Assembly (NCBI RefSeq): GCF_907164915.1
Contig: NC_061867.1
Span: 35,337,751 to 35,401,750 of the forward strand
Direction of reading: 5' to 3'
Length of the DNA stretch: 64,000 nucleotides
Source of the DNA: Impatiens glandulifera
Taxonomy: Eukaryota; Streptophyta; Magnoliopsida; Ericales; Balsaminaceae
A program made the translations under genes and the position numbers. Shown here piece by piece: positions 25,088-37,474 of the stretch. Within the stretch, counting starts at the first letter, position 1, and each line of letters begins with the position of its first letter. The notes under the pieces were generated by a model. It saw only the letters and a list, made by a program, of their open reading frames with translations. It was not told where the DNA came from and did no database searches.

Positions 25088-25587
25088 NNNNNNNNNNNNN
25101 NNNNNNNNNNNNNNNNNNNNNNNNNNNNNNNNNNNNNNNNNNNNNNNNNNNNNNNNNNNNNNNNNNNNNNNNNNNNNNNNNNNNNNNNNNNNNNNNNNNN
25201 NNNNNNNNNNNNNNNNNNNNNNNNNNNNNNNNNNNNNNNNNNNNNNNNNNNNNNNNNNNNNNNNNNNNNNNNNNNNNNNNNNNNNNNNNNNNNNNNNNNN
25301 NNNNNNNNNNNNNNNNNNNNNNNNNNNNNNNNNNNNNNNNNNNNNNNNNNNNNNNNNNNNNNNNNNNNNNNNNNNNNNNNNNNNNNNNNNNNNNNNNNNN
25401 NNNNNNNNNNNNNNNNNNNNNNNNNNNNNNNNNNNNNNNNNNNNNNNNNNNNNNNNNNNNNNNNNNNNNNNNNNNNNNNNNNNNNNNNNNNNNNNNNNNN
25501 NNNNNNNNNNNNNNNNNNNNNNNNNNNNNNNNNNNNNNNNNNNNNNNNNNNNNNNNNNNNNNNNNNNNNNNNNNNNNNNNNNNNNNN
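25088..25587. other. Scaffold gap, exactly 500 N
   Basis: The run of N is exactly 500 bases, a conventional placeholder length, so the true distance is unknown. Left of it, sequence stops inside HYPK exon 1. Right of it, sequence restarts at the end of the DUF4283 pseudogene, which was already seen at 13893. Open frames that read through the N run are meaningless. Confidence 0.98.
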
Positions 25588-25689
25588 GGAAGACAACATG
25601 TTGAAATATCATGTTGGTATAGAAATAAAAATTAGGATTGGGATAATTAGGATTTGATACATGTTGTAATCTTTGTTTGTAATTTTTGT

Positions 25690-27971
25690 TTCTTGTATGT
25701 TTGATTGTTACTAATCAGATTCTTTAAACTCGTTTGATTGTCATTTTTTAATCATAACTAGGGTTTGTCTAGTTTGATTTTTGACCCTCCCACTTTTGAG
25801 ATTTTAATAGAATGATTTTAACCGTTCCAAAAAAACTAAAATCATTAGTAATATAGCTCTAATAAAATATGAGCCCAAACTTAACCCTTAGTCCTTAATA
25901 TTTGTCATTTCTTTAATTATATATATTAATTTATTATTCAAGCAAATTTGCTTTTATAATTGTTTCTTTTCTATTGTAGCATGACATCATATCATTCTTT
26001 TGATGTATGACACATCGGCAACCTTTTTCATTTCTATAATATTAATAATACATATTATTAATGACTAGCTATAATAGAGAAGAGATCAATAATAAAAGAT
26101 TTCAAATACTATAGATTCAATTCATCCTATTTTCTTCTCCCTAATTTTATACCACCCTTTAATCACTTTGGTCAAATTGAGCAAATCATTATTTTAAATA
26201 TATTTTGGATCCTTGAATTTGCTATTTGGGTTGATAAATAACCCCAGACTTTGATCCGGAGATAATTTGGCCTAAATAACCAAATGTTTTCTATAAAAAT
26301 GTTTTGACTTTTTTTTTTTTTTTTTTTTATCAATTCTTACTCTTAAATTCGTTTTTGGAGTAAAATTGATCCAATTTCTTAAATAATTAAAAATTGGCAC
26401 TCAACTTTTCTTTATATGCAAATTTAACACTGTTATTTGATTATTTATTTTTAATTACTTAAGTGCTACTTGTTACATATTTTATCAATTCATTGCTTTA
26501 AAAAATCTTACCTTTATAATATCTAAGGGGATTGCATAATGTTGATTAGAGGGTTTCTAAACAAACTTTCTGAAAGCTTAGATCCCACTTTTATGCCTAA
26601 GGTCTCTTTGATACCATATATTAAAATACTTATTATTATTACATATATGTATATAGTGTCAAACCTACTAGCCCACAATTGAACTTCTAGGAATCCTAAA
26701 AATTCGGGATAAGTGGGTAATCTAATTAGAGGTAGACACAAGAGTGATCCATTATCGAAATCTTATATGTTAAAATGCACTAGTTCTTAAGCATTGACCT
26801 CGATCATATCATAGGGTAAGCCCACCTAGAAAATATAACATGCCAAGTGGAAGTCACACACGATTGTCAACCTATTTATTGGATCATTCACGATCGAGTA
26901 CTTGACAATACCTGGACATGGATCCATCTAATTAGCAACACACGCCGATCTATGATTGGCCATTGACCGGTGTTTTGGTGTGCTCACCATTCTGATTGAG
27001 ATAATTTTTGTAGTGTCACAATCTTATCGTCGCGCTCTTTAATTTGACAATTTTATGAACAATTCAATATTATGCGTTTTTAAGTCATTATGTCTTTAGG
27101 ATCGATAATAGTTGTCATCGTCATAATTGTGGGATGGCAAAATGGTAATTTACCATAATAATTTTGTTGTGATTTATAAACCATAATAGAAAAGTGGGAG
27201 AGGATGGTGTGGTGAGAAATGTGATTGGATAGCCATGGATAAAATAGACAAGAGAAAATAGAGATTGGATATAAAAGTTTATTTTTAATAAAAAAAAAAA
27301 AGAAGAAAAAAAATAAAAGTAAGTATGGGTGTAGGGTCAATAAGCTATGTCTGCCCACGTGGGACGGCCTCCCTAAGTACAAAACAACTTCAATCATATT
27401 TCTCTTTTGCCACCATCAACGTGGCCCCCTTTCCACCAATCTTTAAATTAAGTGTCAAACTTCATTTTTAATTAATTACTTATAATAATTTCTTCTTAAA
27501 AAGTTTATATTTGTTATTATTATATCAAACTCTCAACAATTATAATTACATATTCAAGAGTTAAAAAAACACAATTAAAAATCAACAAAAGAAGTATAAA
27601 TAATCAACATTTCACAATTTTTTTAACATAAAAATTCGCTCATATTCTTTTGTGCATGCACTAAATTTGATTCCTTATCCATTATTGAAAATCATTTTGA
27701 TTCCTTCTCAAAAGTCTCTTTTTCTATTTTTATTTATATCTTAATTAATCTGATAAAAGATATGAAATTTTGTAAATTTAATTTTTACTAGAAATGTTTT
27801 TATTTAAATAAAAAATTATAATATTATCTTAATAATTTCTACCACTTACACAAATCTAGAGTATAGATGTTAATGGACGGATCATCCATGTCTTATTCTA
27901 CTTCAAAGTTATTTTACTGATTATTTTTTCGTTTCGGTTTCAGAAAATTCCAAAGAAGACTATGTTTATAC
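25690..27971. other. Upstream intergenic DNA of PHYB copy 2, no gene seen
   Basis: Same content as 13990-16278: AT-rich, homopolymer tracts, no recognisable gene on either strand. Indels against copy 1 occur at T-, A- and AT-runs. Confidence 0.5.
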
Positions 27972-28231
27972 TTAGGGGTGTTCGTTTGGTTCGGTTTTTG
28001 GATTATTCGAGTTTTCGGTTCGTTTAAGCAAATTTCTAAAACCAAACCGATTTGAATAAATTCGAATTCGATTTAAATAAATTCGAATTCGATTTATTTG
28101 AATTCGATTTGAATTCAGTCGGATATTCAGTTTAGACCAAATATTGAACATCACCTACCCATAAGTTAATAAATAAAAAAAATTAAAGTTAACAAAATAA
28201 ATAAGTTGTTAAAAAGATTTTATCTACTTAA

Positions 28232-28275
<44 letters not shown>

Positions 28276-28796
28276 CAAACTAAGCTTAGTAACAAAACGT
28301 CAATATTCGGTAATTGAACGCCGGAAGTAAAACTGTGTTGACGGCGACAATATATAGCGGTGGAGAGGTGTTGATGAAAGTGGTAGTATTACTAGTGAAA
28401 TAGCTAGATAGATGAAGAATTTATATATTCTTAAAATTATAGATGAGATGGGCAATTGAAAGGTTCACAAAGGCTAGAAAGGTATACGGATAAAGAAAAG
28501 AGAGAATGAACGAAGAATTATAAATTTACTGAACTATTGGGTTGTATATTAGGGATCTAATAAGTAATCCATAATAATTTAATATATAATATGTAATAAA
28601 TTATATAATATATAATAAAAATAAATAATAAAAAATAAAAAATGAATTCGATTTTTGGTTTGGTTTTCGAGATGAAACATAAACTCGGAAACCAAACCAA
28701 AAACCGTATTTGAATTCGAAAACCAAAAATATAATTCGAATTCGATTTACTCGAATTTGATAATATATTCGTTCAGACCAAATATTGAACACCCCT
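27972..28796. mobile_element. hAT-like MITE (copy 2)
   Basis: Same element as at 16279-17101, with the same termini (TTAGGGGTGTTCG and TGAACACCCCT) and flanks. It is two bases longer because of the internal AT microsatellite. Confidence 0.6.
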
Positions 28797-29077
28797 ATTT
28801 ATACCATATTTTTTATAAAAAAAAATTAAAAAAGAAATTTATAATAAAATTATATAAAATGATATTTTTATATAATATATTTTAATATTGAAAATTCATA
28901 TCATTATAAAACAAATAAATTTAAAATTATATAAAAAAATATATATATTAGTCATATCATATATTTTTATATAATTATATATATTAGTGTTGGAGAAAAA
29001 AACAAAATCAAAATGGGAACTCAACTCTACTCAAAATAAGTTTTGAAGCTCTAAAATATATTATAATTGATATCTAA

Positions 29078-29086
29078 TCTAGACTA

Positions 29087-29173
<87 letters not shown>

Positions 29174-29494
29174 GCTTAATTTTGAATTAATTTTGAAAGT
29201 GTCCGGTCGGGTCGAGAACTGTGGTTAATTTGGATATATATGTGAGAGTAAATTGATACTTGGGTCGGATTCTGAGTTGACCCACTCATAAACTTTAAAC
29301 GATTAAAAATAAAATTAAAAATGTTATAGGTATGTTTCGAACTCACAACCTAACAAAAACAAAATAATTACAACTTTTTAATCAACTAAACTAATAACAC
29401 TTCATATTTTAAATTCAACACTAAACTTGATAAACGTGGGATGTTATAACAATATTTTTTTTTATACGTGTGCATCGCATGAATATCTTCCTAG
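29078..29494. mobile_element. Small Helitron-like element (copy 2)
   Basis: Same element as at 17383-17801, with a (TA)n tract at about 29091-29171 and the CTAG end at 29491-29494. Confidence 0.5.
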
Positions 29495-29823
29495 TTGTAT
29501 ATAATAATAAAAATAATATAATGAAATAACCAATTAACCATCCCTTGCTTTTAAGTAAGGATTTGTTCAACCAAAAATATTTCAAATAATCTCAACCAAA
29601 TTGGGGTTGTTTTAATAAATAAAATTGTATACTAAAATTGTTTTCTTTTAAGAAATAATGATAATAAATAATATGTGAAATACAAAAAGAAAAAGAAAGG
29701 ATGGAAAGAGAAAGGGATGAATGGTGACCACAAACGAAAGGAAATATCAGGGGGGGGCGGGAAGCAGCTTTTATTTTATTCAACGGGGTGCGTTCGTTCT
29801 TGGATCCTCTCATTCTCACTACC

Positions 29824-29880
29824 ATGAAACGTTGTTATCATCATTTGGAATTTCTTGATCAATTCTCAATCCAACAGTAG
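29824..29880 (+). CDS. Upstream ORF (18 codons) in the PHYB leader, copy 2
   Basis: Identical to 18129-18185. It ends 66 bases before the PHYB ATG at 29947. Whether it lies within the transcript is not shown by sequence. Confidence 0.35.
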   Translation: MKRCYHHLEFLDQFSIQQ

Positions 29881-29946
29881 TGAATAAACAAGCAAGGAGA
29901 AATCGGATCCCAATTCCGAATTCCCAACTTGAAGAGAAGAGAAACA

Positions 29947-32900
29947 ATGACTTCAGGAAGCAAGGGATCGCAACAGCAACAGCAACAGCAGCAGCAATCT
30001 CAAGCTCAGTCTTCAGGCACTAGCTACGTCAGAGACCCTACTAATAAAGCCATTGCACAGTACACCGTCGACGCTCGCCTCCACGCCGTCTTCGAACAAT
30101 CCGGCGAGTCAGGTAAGTCTTTTGATTATACCCAATCGGTCAAAACCACTACTAAATCCGTACCGGAGCTACAGATTTCCGCTTATTTGACCAAAATTCA
30201 GAGAGGCGGTTACATCCAGCCCTTCGGTTGTATGATTTCCGTTGAGGAATCCTCATTTCGAGTCATTGCTTTCAGTGAAAACGCACAAGAGTTGCTAGGT
30301 TTGACACATCAATCTGTTCCCACCCTCGAGAAACCCGAAATTCTCACAATCGGAACCGACGTCCGTACTCTCTTCACTCCCTCCAGCACTGTCTTGCTCG
30401 AGAGGGCATTTGGCGCGCGGGAAGTCACACTTTTGAATCCTGTCTGGATTCACTCTAAGAATTCCGGAAAACCCTTTTACGCCATTCTCCACAGAATCGA
30501 TGTTGGTATAGTCATCGATTTGGAGCCGGCAAGAACAGAGGATCCTGCTCTCTCCATCGCCGGAGCTGTCCAGTCGCAAAAGCTCGCAGTCCGAGCAATC
30601 TCTCATCTACAATCCCTCCCCGGCGGAGACATTAAGCTATTATGCGACACTGTAGTCAACTGCGTCAGAGAGCTTACTGGCTACGATAGAGTAATGGTGT
30701 ACAAGTTTCACGAAGACGAACATGGCGAAGTTGTGGCGGAAAACAAGAAGCACGATTTAGAGCCCTACATCGGTTTACACTATCCCGCCACTGACATCCC
30801 TCAAGCCTCTAGATTCCTATTTAAACAGAATCGAGTAAGAATGATCGTCGACTGTCATTCAACAAGCGTCCCAGTTATTCAAGACGACGCCCTCATGCAG
30901 CCTCTCTGTTTAGTAGGTTCGACTCTTCGCGCCCCCCACGGTTGCCATGCCCAATACATGGCTAACATGGGTTCCATAGCTTCTCTAGCCATGGCGGTTA
31001 TAATAAATGGAAACGATGATGAAACAAATTTAGGCGGTCGAAACTCTATGAAGCTCTGGGGGCTCGTCGTTTGCCATCATACCTCAGCTAGATGCATTCC
31101 ATTTCCTCTTCGATACGCCTGCGAGTTCCTAATGCAGGCGTTTGGCCTCCAACTGAACATGGAAATGCAACTCGCTTCCCAATTAGCAGAAAAACATGTC
31201 CTGAGAACACAAACGTTGTTGTGTGACATGATCCTTAGGGATTCCCCAACCGGGATTGTTACTCAAAGCCCGAGTATAATGGACCTTGTGAAGTGCAATG
31301 GAGCCGCACTTTACTACCAAGGCCGGTACTACCCTTTAGGAGTCACACCAACCGAAACTCAGATCAAGGATATAGTCGAATGGCTATTGGCCTGTCATGG
31401 AGACTCAACCGGTTTAAGCACAGACAGTTTGGGTGATGCAGGTTATAAAGGTGCAGCCTCCTTAGGGAACGCGGTTTGTGGAATGGCTGTTGCTTATATT
31501 ACTACACGTGACTTCTTATTCTGGTTCAGATCTCATACAGCTAAAGAGATTAAATGGGGTGGTGCTAAGCATCATCCTGAAGATAAAGACGATGGGCAGA
31601 GGATGCATCCGCGATCATCTTTTAAGGCGTTTCTAGAAGTTGTTAAGAGCAGGAGTTTGCCATGGGAGACTGCTGAGATGGATGCAATTCATTCGTTGCA
31701 GCTTATATTGCGAGATTCGTTTAAGGATTCAGAGGGGAATAATAATTCGAAGGCGGTTGTGCCTGCACCGGTTGGGGGTGGGGAATTGCAAGGGATTGAC
31801 GAGCTTAGCTCGGTTGCGCGAGAGATGGTTAGATTGATTGAGACTGCAACTGCTCCGATTTTTGCTGTGGATGTTGATGGGTGTATAAATGGTTGGAATG
31901 CTAAAGTTGCGGAATTGACTGGTTTGCCTGTTGAAGAAGCTATGGAGAAATCTTTGGTTCATGATCTTGTTTATAAGGAGTCTCAAGCTATTGTTGAGAA
32001 GCTTCTGTATAATGCTCTTAAAGGTAGCCTGCCTCTCTAGCAATTATTTATTTTCTTTGTTGTTTACTTTATTTTCAATTATGCGTTTTTGTTAGTAGTA
32101 GGATGAGAACCCACACTAACTAAATCGAAAAATATCTAATCCCTCGAATACAAGGTATTGAAGGAGTATAAATTGAACCAACCCGAATCAAGATCACTCC
32201 AAGTTTGTACACAAAATTGGTTGCATTCAAAACACATTGGTGCTAAGATGGACAAATAATCTGCATATATATAAACTAACTATTGAAGCATGTAAGATTT
32301 GCTCTTTATGTTTAGCTATTATTATTTGTTAGAATTTTTAATTCTAATTTTTCAAACTATGGTTTAATCCTTATCCTTCATGGCCATGACTCCACCTTTA
32401 ATATTCTTTAACAAAGTTTGTTCAACTTTAGTAATTATTTAAAATTGTTATTCTATTAGGTGTCTTTATTTTTTATTTCCTTTAATTGAGTGTTTTGATA
32501 TCCAGTTTTACTAAATATCTGATACATCTGATTTTCTGGACATAAGGTCTTGATATGGTATAACTGATTTATTCATACAACCAATCTGAACCGCGATCAA
32601 CTGACCCTAGTTAGTAATACAAATTCAAATCCTTTTAAAAAACCAAATTGATTCAAGGGTACTGAGTCTGTTATTGAAGTTCCATTTTTGCAGGCGAAGA
32701 AGATCGTAATATAGAAATTAAACTGAAGACATTCGGCATTGAGCAACACAAAAAGGCTGTATTCGTGGTAGTCAACGCTTGCTATAGCCGAGATTACGCC
32801 AACAACATAGTGGGTGTATGTTTTGTGGGTCAGGATGTAACCGGTCAGAAAGTGGTTATGGACAAATTCATCCACATTCAAGGAGATTACAAGGCAATTG

Positions 32901-34700
32901 TACACAGCCCCAACCCATTGATCCCACCAATATTCGCCTCAGACGACAACACTTGTTGCTCTGAATGGAACACCGCAATGGAAAAGCTAACCGGATGGAC
33001 TAGAAGCGAAGTTATTGGAAAAATGCTAGTTGGAGAGATTTTCGGAAGTTGCTGTAGGCTAAAAGGCCCGGATGCTATGACAAAATTCATGATTGTTTTG
33101 CATAATGCAATTGGAGGTCAGGATACGGATAAATTCCCATTCTCATTCTTTGACAGAAACGGGCAGTTTGTACAAGCTTTGCTGACGGCTAATAAGAGGG
33201 TTAACATGGATGGACAAAGTATAGGCGCGTTCTGTTTCATTCAAATACCAAGTCCTGAACTGCAACAAGCTTTAAAAGTTCAGAGGCAACAAGAGAAGCA
33301 ATGTTTCGCGAGAATGAAGGAATTGGCTTACATTTGTCAGGAGATAAAGAATCCTCTTAATGGTATACGTTTTACCAATTCGCTTTTGGAGGCAACTGAT
33401 TTAACCGAAGATCAGAAGCAGTTTCTAGAGACAAGTGCTTCATGTGAGAAACAGATGTTGAAGATAATAAAGGATGTTGATCTCGAGATTATCGACGACG
33501 GGTGAGTATCGTATATGCTGGTTTCATTTAGCTACAATTGTTTTGTTTGTGGGCATGTTCTGATAATTGTTGTGGTAGGTCATTGGAGCTTGATAAAGCC
33601 GAATTCTTAGTTGGGAGCCTGATTGATGCTGTAGTGAGCCAGGTGATGTTATTGCTTAGAGAAAAAGGGGTTCAGTTGATTAGGGATATTCCAGAAGAGA
33701 TAAAGACATTAGCTGTGTATGGTGATCAAGCAAGAACACAACAGGTCTTAGCTGACTTCTTGTTGAATATGGTTCGTTATGCTCCTGAACAAGGTTGGGT
33801 GGAGATTCAGGTTCAACCAAGACTAAAACACGTCTCTGGTGCAGTTACTACTGTACATATCGAATTCAGGTAACCATCCATACCTAGGCTTTGTTTGATG
33901 TGGGTTATTTTGAATGTTGTTTAACTCACTGTCTAATATATAAGGGCTTATATTATGAAAAATTAGGTTATTTAGACATTAGCTATTTGAGATTAATTTT
34001 AGACTCGAATTTGAGTTGTTTTCACTCGACGGTAATCGAGTTATAACAATTTTAGTTATTTTAGAATTCATCCCAAATGGATATCTTCTTACTTTAATAT
34101 AAAATACCAATTCTTTCTCTATTCAAATTTTTTCAACTTTTTCAGTACCTCACAATTTTTTTTATTCAAACCTCCTTTGACATTTTAAAAGGGGTGAATT
34201 TAGAAAAAGTACTCAATTTAACAAATGTCATAATTTTTCTCAAATCACACGTTTTTCTAACCATATATTTGAGAAGTTACTTAGAATTATATACAGAGTG
34301 CCTAAGTAATGTCCATTTTTATATTTTAGTTGATAAACATGTGATTAATTATTAAAACTTTGATAGGTTTGAGCATTTGTGTGTTATCTTTCTCCTGTTG
34401 AGAAAAAGGCTTATTTAGTTTATGGAATGATTTTGTGTCAATAACATAGAAATGTTTGTTTGATGCAAAAGGATCTCATGCCCGGGACAAGGACTTCCAC
34501 CAGAGCTTGTACAAGACATGTTCCATAGCAGTAGATGGTCTACTCAAGAAGGACTCGGTCTAAGCATGTGCAGGAAGATTCTAAAGCTCATGAACGGTGA
34601 GGTACAATACATTAGGGAATCCGAAAGGTGCTATTTTCTTGTAACAATCGAGCTTCCCATTCCAAGAAGAGGCTTGAATATCGTCGAGCAAGGGGGGTGA
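29947..34700 (+). CDS. PHYB: Phytochrome B, intact four-exon gene
   Basis: Red/far-red photoreceptor that moves to the nucleus in its Pfr form. Exons 29947-32023, 32694-33501, 33579-33869 and 34472-34700 all have GT-AG introns and join in frame to 1134 residues (Arabidopsis PHYB: 1172). The start is the ATG before [11 protein letters not shown]; the in-frame codon at 29929 is TTG. Visible parts: Gln-rich N-terminus typical of PHYB; PAS; GAF with the bilin-pocket DIP motif (Asp283) and chromophore Cys333 in [12 protein letters not shown] domain with the tongue PRSSF motif (555-559); two PAS repeats (second starting in exon 2); HisKA-like segment [15 protein letters not shown], where the phospho-His is absent as usual in plants; and HATPase-like end [15 protein letters not shown]...[10 protein letters not shown]. 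The intron positions match the conserved plant phytochrome pattern. PHYB rather than PHYA/C/E is chosen from the Gln-rich start and overall similarity. Confidence 0.96.
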
Positions 34701-35443
34701 TAACTGATAACTGCCCTTTTAGAACTATCCAAAAAAAAAACTTCCAACTAGAGATGTCTGCTTCTAGAAAGATTCAGTCATGAATACAAATAATGTGTTG
34801 TTTGCACTAGCTCACCCCTAGATGAAGATGATGAGCCAATTGAGAGGTAAAAACTGTAGATTGTAACTTAATATGAGGTTGAGTGGTTGATTTTATTACT
34901 AATTTTACTTCAAAAAACAGAGTACATCATCCTATGTGATGTGATGATGTTGATCAGCTATTTTATTCTAATCCTGACTTGTGTGGACATGATTAATTGG
35001 TGCTCCTTTTGGTTGCATATCATCTTAATAAGATATGACTATTACTTTAATATGTGATTTTCATTTGTAAAAAAGGGTAAACAAACATCTCTTTTTTGAC
35101 AAGCAGCATATTATGAATTTCTACTGATCATGTGTGAAGGGAAAAATACCACAAGAACAAACACAATCTGTTCATGCACATTTGTATACCACCTTAATGA
35201 TAGCTATAGTGAACATAAATTGCGTATCACAAATAGGAGAATTTCCATAGTAAGAGACTAAGAGTCATGTACTAAGATACAAATCACAAAAACATAATGT
35301 TTCAACTCGATAAAAAGTATTGCTGCTGCAGCAGGGTATTGGCATAGACATGATCAATAGTCACCTCTCCATGAAAAATGCAAATGAAAAGACAACATTT
35401 GTTTCCCTTTGGTTACAGAAATCAAATACCTAGTTAAGGTCAC

Positions 35444-36873
35444 CTAGCGAAGCAAGTATCTGATGGCAGCAACAGCGTCACCTTTGTGTTCACGTAAAGT
35501 CCTTTCAGCCACCTTCTTATCCAGCTGTTAACGAATGTCATGGAAAATTGCATTAACATACATAATTGATAAGCCAGCAGTTGTAGAGGAAAATGGAAAA
35601 GGGGAAACGAACATCAACCTCTAGCTCATTTGCAATTATGTCGATCTCAGCAGCGTTGATCTTCACAGCAGCCAGTTCCTTCTCCCTGAGGAGAACCAAA
35701 ATTTGTGATCATGTCCAAATGGCATAATAATAGGAATAGACTCTAATGCTAAGAAAATGATAAAAGAGCATTTCGGTTCTTGAAGCTTGGATTTTATGAC
35801 TCAACCACATCTTTTTAACAACTATAACCTATCGTTTAAAAATGGATTCTTTCTTCCGACACTACTTTAAAGACCAGCTACTAGACAGCACCTTGTACCT
35901 AACAAAAGCTTCAACCTTAGTTTTTTCTTTCGAAAGAAATGTTCATTAAAACTATGGTAAATGCAAATATCACCTTCATCATATAAATAAACACACAATT
36001 ACAGTACAGAGATTACAAAGGACCAATGGGATCCGATAAAAACAGGAGATAAATGAGACATTTACATAAAAGAAAGCATTCACCCGATACAAATCACAGA
36101 ACAAAAGAATCAAACATGAGAAAATCCAACGTGGGTTACACAGGACCATAGGTGACTGAAATCTAGTTTGAATATTGGCTTGCATAACACACAACCCCAC
36201 TACACATCCACCTCAAGATTTCACACACATGGAGAAACTGATAACAGGGCTGGCATGGCTCCTTTGGCCAATGAAAGGAGCAATGGTGATTTCACCCATT
36301 GTTGATTTCACTCAAACAACATCGAAAAGCAATAACAGAAAGAGGTACAGAAAACTCCAACATTTGTTATAAGACATGAAACTAGTTGAGAATTCTACCA
36401 GGAAAAAATCACAGATTCTAAATAGATTCCAAAAAGAGAAGATTTTGCCTTTAAGATAAACAAAATGGCCAGGATAGTGGATTTTACTCCTAATAGCTTA
36501 AATTTCACATATGAACCATATCTATAATAGAAAGATGCTGTTTGATGGTAAATTGCGAACGAGACGAACCTCAATCTCATTGCATTCAAATCAGCTTCCT
36601 TAGCTGCGGCAATCGACGCCATAGCCTACCACGAAAAACAATAACAATTAAATAGGGGCTCATTCTGAGAATATACTCATGCTAGCATCTATAAGTATAC
36701 AAATACAACGATTCATGATACGTCTGTTCAAAAACAAGTTTTACCTCTTGAACGCGGGTGGAATCAAGCTGGCGATCTTCGACATGATCGGTGAGCTTGT
36801 CGAAGGCTTTGCTCTGTTGCTGCAAGTCCTTAGAGTCGACTACTCTTTCAATACCTTCGTCTCCTGCCTCCAT
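35444..36873 (-). CDS. HYPK: HYPK-like NatA cofactor (UBA-like C-terminus), four exons
   Basis: Exons 36745-36873, 36570-36625, 35619-35685 and 35444-35524 (minus strand, GT-AG introns) join to 110 residues: start MEAGDEGIERVVDSKDLQQQ, middle DRQLDSTRVQEAMASIAA and EKELAAVKINAAEIDIIANE, end ERTLREHKGDAVAAIRYLLR. The C-terminal ~45 residues are the UBA-like domain shared by HYPK and the nascent-polypeptide-associated complex. In the known family, HYPK binds the ribosome-associated N-terminal acetyltransferase NatA and stabilises and tunes it in the cytosol; in plants its loss affects N-terminal acetylation and protein stability. It is convergent with PHYB, the stop codons being about 740 bp apart. 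Open frames between exons 2 and 3 (for example 35979-36200) are intronic. Confidence 0.9.
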
Positions 36874-37399
36874 TGCCGACTGTTTTCTTTGAGCTCCTCG
36901 TATTCTAGGGTTTTGGTTTCTACTTTATATTTGTGAAATGAAATTTGGGGAGTTTTGAAGTAAATCAAAGTTTTAAATATTTTCTGGTTTTGAAGTAAAA
37001 TAATTTTCCTTTGTTGATTTAATAATATTTAAAGAAGTTAAAAGCTAATTTATTTTATAATATAGCATGAAATGATAAATATTAACTTATTACTAATAAT
37101 TATTCACTAACATATATCCTAATATAATAATACTTAATAAATATTTACTAATTCTCAATTTTAAAAATTAAAAAAAATACAACAATTAATTTAAAAAATC
37201 ACAAACTAAATGTGATTAACAAAGAGTATACACTAATTTAATTCAATTAATATTTTAATAAAATATGAAATCATTATCATAAATTAATAATTTTAAAATA
37301 TTTAATTTAAAATAATAACGGTCCAATTATTATTTATGGCTCGAAATTGATATAAATTATGGGAAGGTTCAATTATTCAGCTTTTTATCCATGCTGAAA
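36874..37399. other. HYPK upstream region, AT-rich
   Basis: The HYPK leader is followed by very AT-rich DNA up to the Helitron-like remnant at 37400. I see no further gene. The HYPK promoter should be here, but I could not single out a convincing TATA box. Confidence 0.4.
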
Positions 37400-37474
37400 T
37401 CTATATATATAATAATGTTTAATTTTTAAAGTTTTCAGATTGTCGGGTCGAGACTCGAGAGCTGTGATTAATTT
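37400..37474. mobile_element. Helitron-like element, left piece (split by copia)
   Basis: It starts A|TCTATATATATAATAATG and continues with GATTGTCGGGTCGAGA...GCTGTGATTAATTT, matching the elements at 17383 and 29078. The match resumes on the other side of the copia element at 51229 (AATTTGGATATATATATG). The copia element therefore inserted into this copy, sharing AATTT as its target duplication. Confidence 0.55.
37470..37474. repeat. Target site duplication AATTT, left
   Basis: The five bases before the left LTR are AATTT, the same as 51229-51233 after the right LTR. Five bp is the usual copia duplication length. Confidence 0.9.

Larger units (their letters stand above)
25588..36792. repeat. 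Copy 2 of the 11.2-kb PHYB-HYPK block
   Basis: It starts GGAAGACAACATGTTG, the same point as base 13893, and runs to base 36792, where copy 1 stops. Beyond that only copy 2 continues, into the rest of HYPK exon 1. This is exactly the geometry of two contigs overlapping by 11.2 kb. All coding exons here are intact. Confidence 0.9.

Noticed and set aside
25024..25657. ~190-codon open frames crossing the gap
   Set aside because: They consist almost entirely of undetermined residues from the N run.
35979..36200. 73-codon minus-strand frame, also present at 24275-24496
   Set aside because: Lies in the intron between HYPK exons 2 and 3, without splice-compatible frame or motif.
18252..36873. True tandem duplication giving two PHYB and two HYPK genes
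   Set aside because: The break points coincide with a 500-N gap, introns are as identical as exons, and differences are homopolymer indels. A redundant contig is the simpler explanation; left as a testable finding.
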